Assembly (NCBI RefSeq): GCF_900096965.1
Contig: NZ_FMYM01000002.1
Span: forward strand, 1 to 64,000
DNA length: 64,000 nucleotides
From: Shouchella lonarensis
GTDB taxonomy: Bacteria; Bacillota; Bacilli; Bacillales; Bacillaceae_D
Direction: 5' to 3'
Of the stretch, positions 33,575 through 43,225 are shown piece by piece. The stretch's first letter is position 1; the number at the start of each line of letters is the position of its first letter. Position numbers and translations under genes: made by a program. The notes under the pieces are model-generated. The model was not told the DNA's origin. It saw nothing but the letters and a program-made list of their open reading frames with translations, and did not search any database.

Positions 33575-33802
33575 ATGAAAAAAAACCAGCTATCTTTTAC
33601 AGATGCAGATTTTGATTTAGATATTGAGACGAGCAGTCATAACATGGCAAGTGACGGTGAGCTAGATACTTTGACGATTACAAAAACTGTGACGAAATTG
33701 AAGACGAAGGCGACGTGTGGATGCACGTCGAAAGCAACATGTACATGTAATTGTACATCAATATGTACATCAATGTGCCCATTCGAAGGCGGTAACAAGT
33801 AA
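33575..33802 (+). CDS. Class I lanthipeptide precursor (LanA)
   Basis: A 75-residue precursor. The leader has the class I FNLD-type recognition box in DADFDLDIET (about residues 11-19). The tail is rich in Thr, Ser and Cys: TITKTVTKLKTKATCGC, then TSKATCTCNC, TSICTSMC and PFEGGNK, with seven Cys and many Thr/Ser. LanB would dehydrate Ser/Thr and LanC would close thioether rings. The run SIVK/TITK-TV..K.. before the first Cys and an ATCGC-type motif recall the epilancin/Pep5 group. Alternating T-C pairs are unusually dense and superficially resemble thiopeptide cores, but the full-length LanB and the LanC argue for a lanthipeptide. The leader cleavage site is not obvious. ATG 33575 is preferred; a TTG two codons earlier is open. 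Confidence 0.85.
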   Translation: MKKNQLSFTDADFDLDIETSSHNMASDGELDTLTITKTVTKLKTKATCGCTSKATCTCNCTSICTSMCPFEGGNK

Positions 33803-33886
33803 TCATCTCTTTGCTCTCCCTCTCCCCTCTATTTTACAACTAGCTGATAAACTTAAAACCACGGGAACAAGAAAGGGAGAATTGTC

Positions 33887-36800
33887 TTGACTCAGCCGAC
33901 TTATAAAGTCATGCACCCATTTATGTACCGATTACCTATGCGTTCACTTCAATATTTAGATCGTGTGACGAACATAGACGAGCAAAAGATGACCAAAAAA
34001 GACGCAATCAAAATGTTAGTTGATGATGATATGAAAGAAGCGATCCGGGTCGCCAGTCCAACTTTATTTGAAGCGTTAGCGCAACTAGATCATAAAACGG
34101 GTAAGGAGCTTAACCATATTTTTGATTCCATCTTAAAATATTATATTCGGATGTGTTCTCGACCGACGCCGTTTGGGTTGTTCTCTTCAGTAGGAGTTGG
34201 AAACTTAAGGATGGAAAAGCAAAACTTGGCGATGGCGTTACCTACAGAAGCAGGGAAATGTCACTACCGATTTAGTTATGAATGGCTATACGCGCTTGTT
34301 AAAGAGTTAGAAAGAGACATAGAGACATTCAAACAATTGCGCGTATGTGCCAATCAGCTCATTACAGAAACAAAAGAAAAATACCATTTAAGCTTTTACC
34401 CCGACAGGTCATCACAGAAAAATGCCAACATAGAAGAAGCGTCTATCCGTAAGACAGCTTTAGTGTCATTTATTTTAAGCGAAACAACGTCTGAACGATG
34501 TGTCAGCGATATCATCACAGCGATTCAAGCACATCAAGATGTGTCAGAGGAGAAAATTGTTGCTTTTTTACAGCGACTTGTAGAAAAAGACTTTTTACTT
34601 TCTGATTTGCGTGTTTCTCTATCTGTGCCGAGACCTATAGAAAAGTTGCATGCTCGGATAACAGAAGTGAATCAAAACATCCATCATCATTTTGCTCAAT
34701 TATATAAAAAGGTGCAGTTAGTTAATGAGCGGGGCGTGTTTGAGGAGACGCAATATCAATACTTGACAGAGATGATGAAGGCAATCGTTCCTGCACGAGA
34801 GTATTTACATATGGATCGATACTTTGAACAAAAAGACATGTCACTTCCGATGGGGGAAATGGAAGCGACACTTTCTAATTTAGTTGACTGGTATGTTAAA
34901 TTGGCACCAGTTTTAACACAACAAGCGCCACATATGGATGTTTATTACCAGCAATTTGTCGACCGTTATGGTTTTAATCATGCAATCAATGTGAAGACAT
35001 TACTTGAAGATCAAACACAACTTGGACCCCCGCCAACGTATACGGTTCCACGTGGACAGCTTGATGCCGTCTTTGCGGAGAGATCCCAAGTCCATACGAA
35101 AGAGTCGACGTTTTTGCGTGAGCTGTTGTACGAAGCGTTGTTACATGGGAAAGAAGAAATTGACTTAATGAATGTCGATGTGCCTGCGTTTCCGTCTGTT
35201 AGTCAGTCAATACGAGGAAGTTTCGATATATACGCGGCACTCTATGCTGAAAATGAGGAAGCGTTACAAAAGGGCAATTATCGCTTGTATCCATCTGGAA
35301 ATGAGTTGTCCCCAGGTGCCGGGAAAACATTTGGACGTTTTTTAGACTTATTTCCTGAAGAACAACATGAGATTCGTGAAATGGTTTGTGATGAGGAGTT
35401 TGCACTGTACCCAGATAAATTATTAGTAAATGTTAACATCCATCCGGCAAAATTGAAAGCAAGGAATGTCATGCACGCAGAGAATGATTTTCCTTATGAG
35501 CTTAGTCTATCATCTATGAGTAATCCCGAAAAACAAGAAATAACGTTAGATGACTTGTATGTATACGCATCTAATGGACGATTTCATTTGTTTTCTAAGT
35601 CGCATCAGCGTGAAATTGTGCCGCTGACTGCTCATATGGTGAATCATCAATATCACATGCCAAATATGTATCGGTTTTTATTTGAAGCCGCAGCATATAG
35701 GACATTTTCTCTTACTAGTTTCCATTGGGGAGAATCGGCAAGTATGCCGTATGTGCCTCGGGTTGTTGCTGGTAAGGCAGTGCTTTCTCCGGCAACGTGG
35801 CATATGTCGTTTGCACCTGAAAAAGAAGACATCGATACGTTTATCACACAGTTTTTTGCTCACTATCGCGTGCCTCGTTATTTTAAATGTGTAGATCATG
35901 ACCATTTCTTATTAATTGATACACATTCCAAGACGATGATGGCTCTGTTTAAGAGAGAATTGAGAAAGAAAAAGAAATTGCGCTTATGTGAGGCACCAGA
36001 GATGACATATGAAAGCATTGTATACGACCAGAACGGCGCAGGGTATGCAAATGAGTTCATTTTCTCTGTATTTATCAATGATATGAAAGAAACGCCGCAT
36101 TCGGATGTGCATGCTTATTATGCTGAAAACGAACGCCAAAAAGCGCTCGGGTCAGAATGGTTGTCAGTGAAGCTATATTACACAAGAGATGCAAAAGAAA
36201 CTGTTTTGTTACGGTTGGAGGAAAGCCTCGTATCGCTAGCGGATGAGTGGTTTTATATTTTGTATACTGATCCGTTGCCACATATTCGTTTGCGCATGAA
36301 GGTAAATGATCAAAAAAGGTTAGTTGAAATTGTACAATCTCTTCACGACTTTTTCGAAAGGTTGCGGGGGGGAGGACAGCTACAAACAATCATATATGAG
36401 CCGTATATGCAAGAGATTGAAAGATATGGCGGTCCGGCGCTTATACAGATGGCTGAATCGATTTTTTGTGCAGATAGCGCACTCATTATGCCTTTATACG
36501 AGCACTGGGCAAAACAAACGTCTTTTAAGAAAGAAGATGTTGCGTTGTTTACAGCGTCTCATATGTTATCCAGTTTTTTAACAGCAGATCGTTTATATAA
36601 ATGGTTGCAGCAGCATGTAGAAGTCACGAAGGACACCTATAAATCATATCGAACATTGCATAAAAATCGTCGCGATGCGTATGATGAGGCTGTTTTATAT
36701 GTAGAGAGACATTGTTCACAACAATTAAGTGATTTAACGAGGAAAGTGCGTGCTTATGCCGAATATATGAGTAAGGAACGTAGTGTGCCACAAAAGTATC

Positions 36801-36949
36801 AAAACGATATCATCCTCTCGTTTTTGCATATGCATTTAAATCGTTACGGGATTCATGGACAAGACGAGCATCAGTTATTACAATTTCTCTTGTTTAAGGA
36901 AAAAGAGGCATTTTTTAAGCAACGGGCGCTAGAAATGACAACAAGATGA
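33887..36949 (+). CDS. Lanthipeptide dehydratase LanB
   Basis: A 1020-residue class I dehydratase starting at TTG 33887 with AAAGGGAGA upstream. The N-terminal glutamylation domain (residues about 30-680; YIRMCSRPTPFGLFSSVGVG is the family hallmark near residue 85) is followed by the SpaB_C-type elimination domain (about 730-1010; EWLSVKLYYTRDAKETVLL and FYILYTDPLPHIRLRMK). Using glutamyl-tRNA it dehydrates Ser/Thr of the precursor. The fused full length distinguishes it from the split LanB of thiopeptide systems. Confidence 0.92.
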   Translation: MTQPTYKVMHPFMYRLPMRSLQYLDRVTNIDEQKMTKKDAIKMLVDDDMKEAIRVASPTLFEALAQLDHKTGKELNHIFDSILKYYIRMCSRPTPFGLFSSVGVGNLRMEKQNLAMALPTEAGKCHYRFSYEWLYALVKELERDIETFKQLRVCANQLITETKEKYHLSFYPDRSSQKNANIEEASIRKTALVSFILSETTSERCVSDIITAIQAHQDVSEEKIVAFLQRLVEKDFLLSDLRVSLSVPRPIEKLHARITEVNQNIHHHFAQLYKKVQLVNERGVFEETQYQYLTEMMKAIVPAREYLHMDRYFEQKDMSLPMGEMEATLSNLVDWYVKLAPVLTQQAPHMDVYYQQFVDRYGFNHAINVKTLLEDQTQLGPPPTYTVPRGQLDAVFAERSQVHTKESTFLRELLYEALLHGKEEIDLMNVDVPAFPSVSQSIRGSFDIYAALYAENEEALQKGNYRLYPSGNELSPGAGKTFGRFLDLFPEEQHEIREMVCDEEFALYPDKLLVNVNIHPAKLKARNVMHAENDFPYELSLSSMSNPEKQEITLDDLYVYASNGRFHLFSKSHQREIVPLTAHMVNHQYHMPNMYRFLFEAAAYRTFSLTSFHWGESASMPYVPRVVAGKAVLSPATWHMSFAPEKEDIDTFITQFFAHYRVPRYFKCVDHDHFLLIDTHSKTMMALFKRELRKKKKLRLCEAPEMTYESIVYDQNGAGYANEFIFSVFINDMKETPHSDVHAYYAENERQKALGSEWLSVKLYYTRDAKETVLLRLEESLVSLADEWFYILYTDPLPHIRLRMKVNDQKRLVEIVQSLHDFFERLRGGGQLQTIIYEPYMQEIERYGGPALIQMAESIFCADSALIMPLYEHWAKQTSFKKEDVALFTASHMLSSFLTADRLYKWLQQHVEVTKDTYKSYRTLHKNRRDAYDEAVLYVERHCSQQLSDLTRKVRAYAEYMSKERSVPQKYQNDIILSFLHMHLNRYGIHGQDEHQLLQFLLFKEKEAFFKQRALEMTTR

Positions 36950-36961
36950 GGGGGCGGCTAG

Positions 36962-38311
36962 ATGATGCGTACGTTAGATCATTATGAGAAACGGGCACGT
37001 GCTTTTGGAGAACAATTGGCTGATATGGAGGCATTAAAGTCTCTGATAGATGGTGAATCACAACAATATCCAACGCATATTCAACACTTATTTTATCACT
37101 TCTCGTATGTTGATATTGGAAATGGTGTGGTTGGTCACTGCTTGTATTTAGCGGAAATGGATCAACGTTTTCCAGGAGAGGGTTATGACGGCATTGCGCA
37201 TCATTTATTGCAGCAAGTGATCAACAGTCATACATTGCCCCATATAGATGACCCAGGACTATGGAGTGGTTTGGCGGGAATTTGTTTTACAATTGCGGCG
37301 CTCTCAAAAAACGGCACAAGATATACAAGTGTATTGCATCAGCTGCACCAAAAGTTACATGTACTAACTAGCGATAAACTTGTCGAAGCGGAGGAGCATT
37401 TAGCAGTACAACAAGTAAAGATGCCGGACTACGACCTTATGGGAGGGCTGGCAGGGACGGCGCTTTATTTAATAGAGGCTAGTGTACAGGATGCAAGGCT
37501 TCGTTCATTGTCACAACAAGTGCTTGATTATTTGTGTCGTTTAGCGATGGGGACAAAAGATGTGAATGGTGTGCAAGTGCCGGCATGGCATATCGCGGCA
37601 GAAAACCAATTTTTAGAAGAGGAAAAGGTCATGTACCCTGAAGGGAACGTGAATCTTGGTATTTCTCATGGGATTACGGGCGTACTTTGCGCCCTCTTAA
37701 GGGCGAAAAGGATAGAGATATATCATAGTCAATTGCTACATGACGCGGTGCGGACACTTTCTGATTGGCTCGTGTCGCGTCATGAACGATCAGCAAATGG
37801 ACAACTTTGTTGGGAAAAGCGACCACCATTCGCTTCATTTGCGCAGGACAATAAGCGTCAAGTCGCAGCAAATGTCAGTTGGTGTTATGGTGACCCAATG
37901 ATCGCAAAAACGCTTTGGGATGCTGGTGATGTGTTAAAAGACAAAGGTTTACAAGACTTTGCACTAGATTGTTTTAAATCACTACAGCCAACGTTTCATC
38001 AGCCTGGTTTAATCGCTCCAACATATTGCCATGGTATTGCTGGCACACTTCACGTTGTGGATGCAATGTATAAGAAAACAGCGGACACATATTTTGCGGA
38101 CATCTCCGAGCAATTGCAAAAGATGCTTAATGATGATTATGAAGAAAATACGGTGTTTGGTTTCCGTGATGTGGAAGAGATGAATCAAGCGCGTTTTACT
38201 TTTCAAAAACCGGGATTGTTGACGGGGGCGGCTGGTATTTATTTGACATTATTGTCAGTGAACGAGCCTTCTACGTGTACAGGATGGGAGCGGTTATTTG
38301 CTGTTGATTGA
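36962..38311 (+). CDS. Lanthipeptide cyclase LanC
   Basis: A 449-residue LanC-like zinc enzyme with an alpha-alpha toroid fold. All catalytic and zinc-binding signatures are present: LGISHGITGVL (His), NVSWCYGDPMI (Cys ligand) and PTYCHGIAGTL (Cys-His ligands). It adds Cys thiols to dehydrated residues to form lanthionine rings. GAGGGGGCGG lies before the ATG at 36962. It follows LanB by 12 bases, so the two are co-transcribed. Confidence 0.92.
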   Translation: MMRTLDHYEKRARAFGEQLADMEALKSLIDGESQQYPTHIQHLFYHFSYVDIGNGVVGHCLYLAEMDQRFPGEGYDGIAHHLLQQVINSHTLPHIDDPGLWSGLAGICFTIAALSKNGTRYTSVLHQLHQKLHVLTSDKLVEAEEHLAVQQVKMPDYDLMGGLAGTALYLIEASVQDARLRSLSQQVLDYLCRLAMGTKDVNGVQVPAWHIAAENQFLEEEKVMYPEGNVNLGISHGITGVLCALLRAKRIEIYHSQLLHDAVRTLSDWLVSRHERSANGQLCWEKRPPFASFAQDNKRQVAANVSWCYGDPMIAKTLWDAGDVLKDKGLQDFALDCFKSLQPTFHQPGLIAPTYCHGIAGTLHVVDAMYKKTADTYFADISEQLQKMLNDDYEENTVFGFRDVEEMNQARFTFQKPGLLTGAAGIYLTLLSVNEPSTCTGWERLFAVD

Positions 38312-38407
38312 CCATGTTTATGATGAATCGTGTGCGAGAAGTGACGCCCGTTCGATTCATGATGTGGGACGCTCGCTTCTCTATTTTGCAGTAGGTAGGA
38401 GATAAAT

Positions 38408-40150
38408 ATGAATAAACATCATCTTTTAAAGTTACTTAGGCTCGTAGATTGGCCAAAAAAGTTAATCGTTTTTACGATGTTGCTAGCGATTGTGACGGCG
38501 GTTCTCGGATTGTCAATCCCGATATTAACGAAAAATGTCATTGACGCCTTTTCTACAGAGACGTTAGAGATGACTGCTGTTTTTTGGCTTGCAGCTGTGT
38601 TTTTGTTAAATGCGATATTAGGCGGTATCTCGTATTATATGTTGCGTTATATAGGTGAATATACAATTTGTTGTTTGCGCGACAAAATGTGGGACCACGT
38701 TCTGAGGCTCCCTGTCCGTTATTTTGATCAGCATGAAACTGGACAAACGGTCAGTCGGCTAACAGGAGATGTGTCGACGATGAACAGTTTTGTTTCGCAG
38801 GAAGTACCCGATTTCTTGACACAAATACTTGTTGTCATTGGTGCTGTTGTCATGTTGTTTGTGCAAGACTGGCAGTTGACGTTGGCAATGCTTGCTTCTG
38901 TGCCGGTTCTAATGCTCGTTATTTTGCCTGTAGGGAAGTTTACGTACGCCATTTCTCAAAAAACGCAAACGGAGATGGCGCGTTTTATTGGAATGCTGAG
39001 TCGTTCTTTAAGTGAGATTAGGCTTGTGAAAAGTCATAGTGCAGAAAACAAAGAATACAAACGGGTAATGGGGTCTGTACAAGACTTATTTAAGTTGAAT
39101 TTAAAAGCAGCTAAGATTCAAGCCATTGTTTCTCCGGTTGTGATGGCGACAATTATGCTCATTTTACTTGTGCTTGTAGGGTATGGGGGATTGCGTCTTG
39201 CGAATGGGACGATCACACCGGGTACTTTTGTGGCAGTCGTGTTCTATTTAGTCCAAGCGATTTTCCCAATTACAGCGATTGTGACGTTCTTTACGCAATA
39301 TAAAGCGACAGCGGGTGCAACGGAGAGACTATACGAAATTTATGCAATGCCTCAAGAAGAAATGAATGTGAATGACACGCCATCCCCTTTGAAGGAAGGA
39401 AAGTTAGCTGTACAGCACTTGTCGTTCGCTTACAATGAGAAACAACCCGTGCTAAAGGATGTCTCCTTTACAGTCAAGCCAAATCGAATGATGGCAATTG
39501 TCGGTCCTTCTGGTTCAGGGAAAACGACGCTCTTTCAACTCATTGAGCGTATGTATGAAACACCTGTTGGCGCCATTACTTATAATGGCTTGCCAATTAT
39601 GGAATTGCCACTTGCAAATTGGCGTAAAGTCATTGGGTATGTCATGCAAGACAGTGCAGTGATGAATGGGACGATCCGTGATAATATTTTGTACGGGATA
39701 GAAGACGAAGAAGAAGTAGAAGAGAGTCAGATGATTGCGTACGCAAAATTAGCCAACGCGCATGATTTTATTGTTTCTTTTCCTGATGGTTACGATACGG
39801 AGGTAGGCGAGCGTGGGGTAAAACTATCAGGAGGGCAGAAGCAACGGATCGCAATTGCGCGTGCTTTCATGATCAACCCCCAAATTTTACTTCTTGATGA
39901 GGCAACGGCGAATTTAGACAGTGAGAGTGAACGAATGGTGCAAGAAGCGATGTACAAACTGATGGAGGGGCGTACAACGATCGTCATTGCTCACAGGTTG
40001 TCGACCATTCGTGATGCCGATCAAATTGTTTTCTTAGATAAAGGAGAAGTGACAGGAATTGGGAAGCATCATGAGCTTATGCAGACACACGCGAAGTACC
40101 GTGACTTTGTTCGTGAACAAAGTCTAAAAGATCAACAGGATGTAAGCTGA
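38408..40150 (+). CDS. Lanthipeptide ABC exporter LanT
   Basis: A 580-residue half-transporter: a six-segment ABC membrane domain (residues about 20-300), then an ABC ATPase with Walker A GPSGSGKTT, signature LSGGQKQRI, Walker B ILLLDEA and H-loop IVIAHRL. There is no N-terminal C39 peptidase domain, as expected for class I systems, in which a separate protease removes the leader. GTAGGAG precedes the ATG. The 97-base gap before it holds overlapping inverted repeats. Confidence 0.88.
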   Translation: MNKHHLLKLLRLVDWPKKLIVFTMLLAIVTAVLGLSIPILTKNVIDAFSTETLEMTAVFWLAAVFLLNAILGGISYYMLRYIGEYTICCLRDKMWDHVLRLPVRYFDQHETGQTVSRLTGDVSTMNSFVSQEVPDFLTQILVVIGAVVMLFVQDWQLTLAMLASVPVLMLVILPVGKFTYAISQKTQTEMARFIGMLSRSLSEIRLVKSHSAENKEYKRVMGSVQDLFKLNLKAAKIQAIVSPVVMATIMLILLVLVGYGGLRLANGTITPGTFVAVVFYLVQAIFPITAIVTFFTQYKATAGATERLYEIYAMPQEEMNVNDTPSPLKEGKLAVQHLSFAYNEKQPVLKDVSFTVKPNRMMAIVGPSGSGKTTLFQLIERMYETPVGAITYNGLPIMELPLANWRKVIGYVMQDSAVMNGTIRDNILYGIEDEEEVEESQMIAYAKLANAHDFIVSFPDGYDTEVGERGVKLSGGQKQRIAIARAFMINPQILLLDEATANLDSESERMVQEAMYKLMEGRTTIVIAHRLSTIRDADQIVFLDKGEVTGIGKHHELMQTHAKYRDFVREQSLKDQQDVS

Positions 40151-40159
40151 TGAGGTGGG

Positions 40160-41122
40160 ATGATGAATCTTTTTCCGTATCAATGGAATATGAATAAGGT
40201 GACAGGCGGCGGAAAAAGCTACGTGGCTTCATCTTGCTCGAGTCAAGTTAAAGTAGCGCTAATTGATAGTGGCATTGATGTAAATCATCCAGATTTGCAG
40301 CATGCCGTTTCCGTGGAGGAATCGAGGAGTTTTATCGGTCAAGTAGAAGATTTTCAAGACAACGTAGGGCATGGGACGATGGTTGCTGGCATTATTGCAG
40401 CAAATGGGGTTTTGAAGGGCGTTGCGCCACACGCATCACTTGTTGCTTGCAAGATCACAAATACAACTGAGTTTGTTGTTGAAAAAGTCATTGCTGCGAT
40501 TGAACATGCCATGATGATGCAAGTGGATGTCATTAATTTAAGTTTATCTACGTTTAAGTCTTTATCAGCAACGACAAGTGCTGCGTTATCATCAACCTTA
40601 AGACAAGCTGTTGATGAAGGGATTTTTGTTGTTGGCTCGGCAGGGAATGAAAATACTTACTTGAATCAAGTGACAGATCCCTTTACTGGGGTAACACTTG
40701 TTGCAGCGACGAATCGTTCTGGAGTGAAAAGCTCGTACTCTAACTACGGTGCAGTGGCATATAGTGCGCCAGGTGGAGAGTGGCTTACGCCGATGTCTGA
40801 TGAAGGGTGTATTTTAACTACCTACCCACAGTCTCTTGTGGAAATGCGGTCGCTAAGTGAAAATATCGGTTTGCCTGCTGGATACGGACCAATGTGTGGG
40901 ACAAGTTTAGCAGCGGCACATGTGACGGGAGTGGCAGCGGTCATTATTGGACAATTAAAGCAATGGAAGCAGTGTCGACCGACGATTGCTTGCGTACACC
41001 AATATTTGAGAAAAGGTTGTCAACGTCATGAAGAAGCCGTCTCTCTCGGATATGGGGAAGTCAATGCGTATGCGGCTTTAGAAGCGCTTACGCGTGATCG
41101 AGCTGATTTGCAGCACCAATAA
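40160..41122 (+). CDS. Subtilisin-like leader protease LanP, cytoplasmic type
   Basis: A 320-residue S8 serine protease. The catalytic triad is Asp in ALIDSGIDVNHPDL, His in VGHGTMVAGIIA and Ser in CGTSLAAAHVTG; the oxyanion Asn lies in GSAGNENTYL. There is no signal peptide and no propeptide, so it should act inside the cell, like PepP and ElxP of the Pep5/epilancin group, cutting the leader before export. GATGAGGTGGG precedes the ATG. Confidence 0.87.
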   Translation: MMNLFPYQWNMNKVTGGGKSYVASSCSSQVKVALIDSGIDVNHPDLQHAVSVEESRSFIGQVEDFQDNVGHGTMVAGIIAANGVLKGVAPHASLVACKITNTTEFVVEKVIAAIEHAMMMQVDVINLSLSTFKSLSATTSAALSSTLRQAVDEGIFVVGSAGNENTYLNQVTDPFTGVTLVAATNRSGVKSSYSNYGAVAYSAPGGEWLTPMSDEGCILTTYPQSLVEMRSLSENIGLPAGYGPMCGTSLAAAHVTGVAAVIIGQLKQWKQCRPTIACVHQYLRKGCQRHEEAVSLGYGEVNAYAALEALTRDRADLQHQ

Positions 41123-41123
41123 G

Positions 41124-41156
41124 AAAGAGGACCCAATCTTCCGAGCCCTCCTCTTT
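41124..41156. terminator. Bidirectional terminator between lan cluster and flotillin operon
   Basis: AAAGAGGA (41124-41131) pairs with TCCTCTTT (41149-41156) in the short gap between convergent genes. Confidence 0.65.
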
Positions 41157-41163
41157 GTATGCA

Positions 41164-42627
41164 TTATTTTTTTGAAATGTTCTCAAGCAATTCTTTCACA
41201 TCAATGCCGCTCGAGGCTTTCAGTGATTGTTGGAGTGTGGCCATTAAGTCCGTTGCGTAGCCAGTAACTTTGTTAGCGCCACTACCACCTTCACCGCCGG
41301 AACCACCAGTGTCAACAACAGTAATTTGATCAATGTTAGAAAGTGGTGCTGCTACTTCTTTAGCGTAAGCTGGGAGCATTTCTAAAATCATGCTTAAGCG
41401 AGCTGCCTCTCCATATTGCTCAAATGCTTCAGCAATCTTTTCTTTCGCTTCGGCTTCGGCGAGTCCTTTAAGACGGATAATATCGGCTTCGGACTCCCCG
41501 CGCGCTCGGACGGCTTCTGCTTCAGCTAAACCATCGACACGCACACGTTCGGCATCGGCTTTGGCAAGTGCTTCCACCCGATACTGTTCCGCGTCGGCTT
41601 CAGCAAACTGTCTACTCTTTTGTGCAGCGGCAGATTGTTCTACAGCGTAACGGTCTGCATCGGCTTTTTTCTTCACCTCTGCGTCGTATTGACGCTCACG
41701 TCGTGCAATCTCTTTTTCTTCCAACTCAATTTGCTTTTGTCGTTCAATAATTTGAATTTGCATTTGTTGTTCAGTGACTTCTTGTTTCGAACGGGCTTCT
41801 TGTAGGTGGTACGATTGGTCAGCAAGGGCTTTGGCGCGCTCTTGTTCACCGCGATATTCAGCAACCTTTAATTGGTTCGTCTTTTCTGATTCGGCAATTT
41901 CGGTCGCGCGTTCAAGTTCGGCACGTTTCGCTTGTGTATTGGCATCTGCTTGGCGAATGCGTGTTTCTTTTTCAGCTTCAGCTGTGGCAATGTCGGCATC
42001 ACGTTTTACTTGAGCAATACGTGGCTTTCCAAGTGATTCAAGGTAACCATTTGTGTCGCGTAAGTCTTTAATCGTAAAAGAAACGATAATGAGCCCCATT
42101 TTGGCTAAGTCTTGTGAAGCGACTTTTTGTACTTCTTGAGAAAAGCGTTCACGGTTTTTATAAATCTCCTCGACGGTCATTGAACCGAGGATTGAACGCA
42201 GATGCCCTTCAAGTACCTCTTTTGCTTCTTGTTCACGATCTTCACGGCTTTTCCCTAGAAACTGCTCAGCAGCTGTCGCAATTTCACCGATTGAGCCCCC
42301 AATTTTAATAATGGCAGTACCGTCGGCAATGACAGGAACACCTTGTTCTGTGTATACTTCTGGTGTTTGTACATCTAGTTTACTAGATAAAAGCGAGAGA
42401 GGTTTAGCTTGTTGGAAGACGGGCATGACGAAAGTACCGCCGCCACGGACGATTTTAATTTTATTTCCTGCTTCATCCATATTGACATTGCGTCCACCTA
42501 AATAACTGCCGGTGACAATCAGTGCCTCGTCTGGTCCAGCTGTTCGGTAACGGGCAATGAATACACCAATAAGTACGAGTAAAATAGCAAGCACACTAGC
42601 GATGACTATAATGATTTCAGTTGTCAT
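41164..42627 (-). CDS. floT: Flotillin-like protein FloT (YuaG)
   Basis: A 487-residue flotillin. An N-terminal membrane hairpin segment (IIIVIASVLAILLVLIGVFI) is followed by an SPFH/PHB domain (about residues 30-200) and a long coiled coil rich in A/E/K repeats (EAEA, ADAER; about 200-400). The C-terminal region is rich in Gly (TGGSGGEGGSGAN). In Bacillus, flotillins organise functional membrane microdomains. GGAGG precedes the ATG. It follows the NfeD-like gene by 15 bases, the standard yuaF-yuaG arrangement. Confidence 0.92.
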   Translation of the reverse strand: MTTEIIIVIASVLAILLVLIGVFIARYRTAGPDEALIVTGSYLGGRNVNMDEAGNKIKIVRGGGTFVMPVFQQAKPLSLLSSKLDVQTPEVYTEQGVPVIADGTAIIKIGGSIGEIATAAEQFLGKSREDREQEAKEVLEGHLRSILGSMTVEEIYKNRERFSQEVQKVASQDLAKMGLIIVSFTIKDLRDTNGYLESLGKPRIAQVKRDADIATAEAEKETRIRQADANTQAKRAELERATEIAESEKTNQLKVAEYRGEQERAKALADQSYHLQEARSKQEVTEQQMQIQIIERQKQIELEEKEIARRERQYDAEVKKKADADRYAVEQSAAAQKSRQFAEADAEQYRVEALAKADAERVRVDGLAEAEAVRARGESEADIIRLKGLAEAEAKEKIAEAFEQYGEAARLSMILEMLPAYAKEVAAPLSNIDQITVVDTGGSGGEGGSGANKVTGYATDLMATLQQSLKASSGIDVKELLENISKK

Positions 42628-42642
42628 AGAAAAACCTCCAAA

Positions 42643-43167
42643 TTAATTTGATAAAATGTCTAAATCAAGGGTAGATACGTAGGCGACGCCTTGCGACATT
42701 TTGACAATCACAACTTGTGTACCCGCAGGAAGGGAGACTCCCTCTACTGCTGTTGCCGTTTTTGCAATCATCCCACTATCACTTTTTAATAGCACTTCAC
42801 CAAATCCGTCGTGTGGAATGGCTGTAATAATCTCGCCACTTCTCCCTTCTAAATCTTTTTCATGATAAGTATTAGACTCTTCTGCATTGTTGAGCGGTGT
42901 AAGGACAAATATGTGCAAGCAGCTAGAGAGAACGAGTGCGACAAGAAGTGAAATCCCAGCGATAGGCAAACTTGTTAGTGGGGAAAAACGTTCTAATAAG
43001 TACGCACATGCGGCAAAGAAACTTGTAAATGATAGGATGACTGTTGGTGAAAGCCAACTGTCTAAAACTGAGAATATCCCTTCTAAAATGTCAGAGAGTA
43101 GCACGTAAAGGATGGTTAGCCCTCCGCTTACGAGTAGCAAAATGAGATACATCGTCTCCAACGCCAT
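42643..43167 (-). CDS. NfeD-like membrane protein (YuaF)
   Basis: A 174-residue protein with three to four N-terminal membrane segments and a C-terminal OB-fold domain of the NfeD type (GRSGEIITAIPHDGFGEVLL; VEGVSLPAGTQVVIVKMSQG). It partners flotillin in membrane microdomains. AAAGGAGGAGG precedes the ATG. A sigma-W-type promoter lies about 60-85 bases upstream, so the operon should respond to cell-envelope stress. Confidence 0.88.
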   Translation of the reverse strand: MALETMYLILLLVSGGLTILYVLLSDILEGIFSVLDSWLSPTVILSFTSFFAACAYLLERFSPLTSLPIAGISLLVALVLSSCLHIFVLTPLNNAEESNTYHEKDLEGRSGEIITAIPHDGFGEVLLKSDSGMIAKTATAVEGVSLPAGTQVVIVKMSQGVAYVSTLDLDILSN

Positions 43168-43225
43168 GAAATCCTCCTCCTTTAACCAAATTGTACATCA
43201 TGGTTGTGATTGCCGGTGTTTTATT

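Noticed and set aside
33575-33802. Thiopeptide precursor, because of the alternating Thr-Cys core
   Set aside because: Thiopeptide systems use a split LanB, YcaO/azoline enzymes and a cycloaddition enzyme; here a full-length LanB and a LanC with all zinc ligands follow.
41390-42505. Several plus-strand frames opposite flotillin
   Set aside because: They mirror the Ala/Glu-rich coiled coil of FloT; no ribosome sites or recognisable domains.
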